The position numbers and the translations under genes are program-made. Below are positions 6,234 to 6,300 of a stretch of DNA of 6,300 bases, in pieces. The notes beneath the pieces were generated by a model, which did not search any database, was not told where the DNA came from, and saw nothing but the letters and a program-made list of their open reading frames with translations. Source of the stretch: Bacillota bacterium (GTDB lineage Bacteria > Bacillota > Clostridia > Acetivibrionales > DSM-1351); the NCBI GenBank assembly GCA_023395575.1, contig JAEWZA010000335.1, forward strand, positions 1 to 6,300, read 5' to 3'. The stretch's first letter is position 1. Each line of letters opens with the position of its first letter.

Positions 6234-6300
6234 ATACAAAAGAGTTTGTAATATTATTTTCAAAAGTTAATAAATTTGAGATGCTGCTTTTGGTTTTTAT

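Larger units (their letters stand above)
5995..6300. other. 306-bp right-end region without a supportable gene
   Basis: Both strands are rich in stops and no coding stretch is convincing. The region holds an A/T hairpin near the preceding stop (6010-6047), a second bulged hairpin around 6088-6115 (CTTTT at 6092-6096 pairing with AAAAG at 6105-6109), a mediocre promoter candidate (TTGACC 6153-6158, GAGAAT 6176-6181, 17-bp spacer), and the perfect promoter at 6205-6233. After that promoter, about 60 bases of leader run to the edge. An ATG at 6281 opens a short hydrophobic frame (MLLLVF), but it has no spaced Shine-Dalgarno and is cut off by the window end, so it is not called. Confidence 0.6.

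Overview
The window is strongly A+T-rich, with compact plus-strand genes, strong AGGAGG-type ribosome binding sites, a TTG start, and a secreted protein carrying a copper-amine-oxidase-type 'stalk' domain. Together these point to a low-GC Firmicute, most likely of class Clostridia. No species is assigned. No mobile element, CRISPR array, tRNA or rRNA gene was seen.

Layout. Positions 1-143 are noncoding leader with poor promoter candidates. Positions 144-2261 encode a 705-residue secreted protein: a signal peptide, about six kelch-like repeats, an acidic Asn/Ser/Glu-rich linker, a stalk domain built of two half-repeats, and a C-terminal region that appears to be an ~85-residue tandem duplication. 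A 110-bp gap follows with an extended -10 promoter element and a perfect 12-bp inverted repeat. One arm of the repeat overlaps the -10 and the other contains the Shine-Dalgarno of the next gene.

Three co-directional genes for (putative) RNA modification come next. Positions 2372-3787 encode an RsmF-type 16S rRNA m5C methyltransferase with both family cysteines. Positions 3897-4631 encode an RsuA-type 16S rRNA pseudouridine synthase starting at TTG. Positions 4828-5994 encode a class I SAM methyltransferase with HACDTATD and PCCQ motifs reminiscent of the Trm13/METTL25 group, whose substrate is unknown. The reading frame of the last gene is open back to 4639, so its start is the least certain in the window.

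Positions 5995-6300 hold no gene that I can support. They contain an A/T-rich hairpin close behind the last stop codon and, near the right edge, a perfect consensus vegetative promoter (TTGACA, 17-bp spacer, TATAAT) firing rightward out of the window.

The first gene works at or outside the cell surface and has no evident functional link to the rest. The three downstream genes form a plausible ribosome/RNA-maturation cluster: two enzymes have confidently recognised rRNA-modifying folds, and the third is an orphan methyltransferase whose company suggests an RNA substrate. This is mostly ordinary chromosomal core sequence. The best leads are the promoter/Shine-Dalgarno inverted repeat before rsmF and the orphan methyltransferase.
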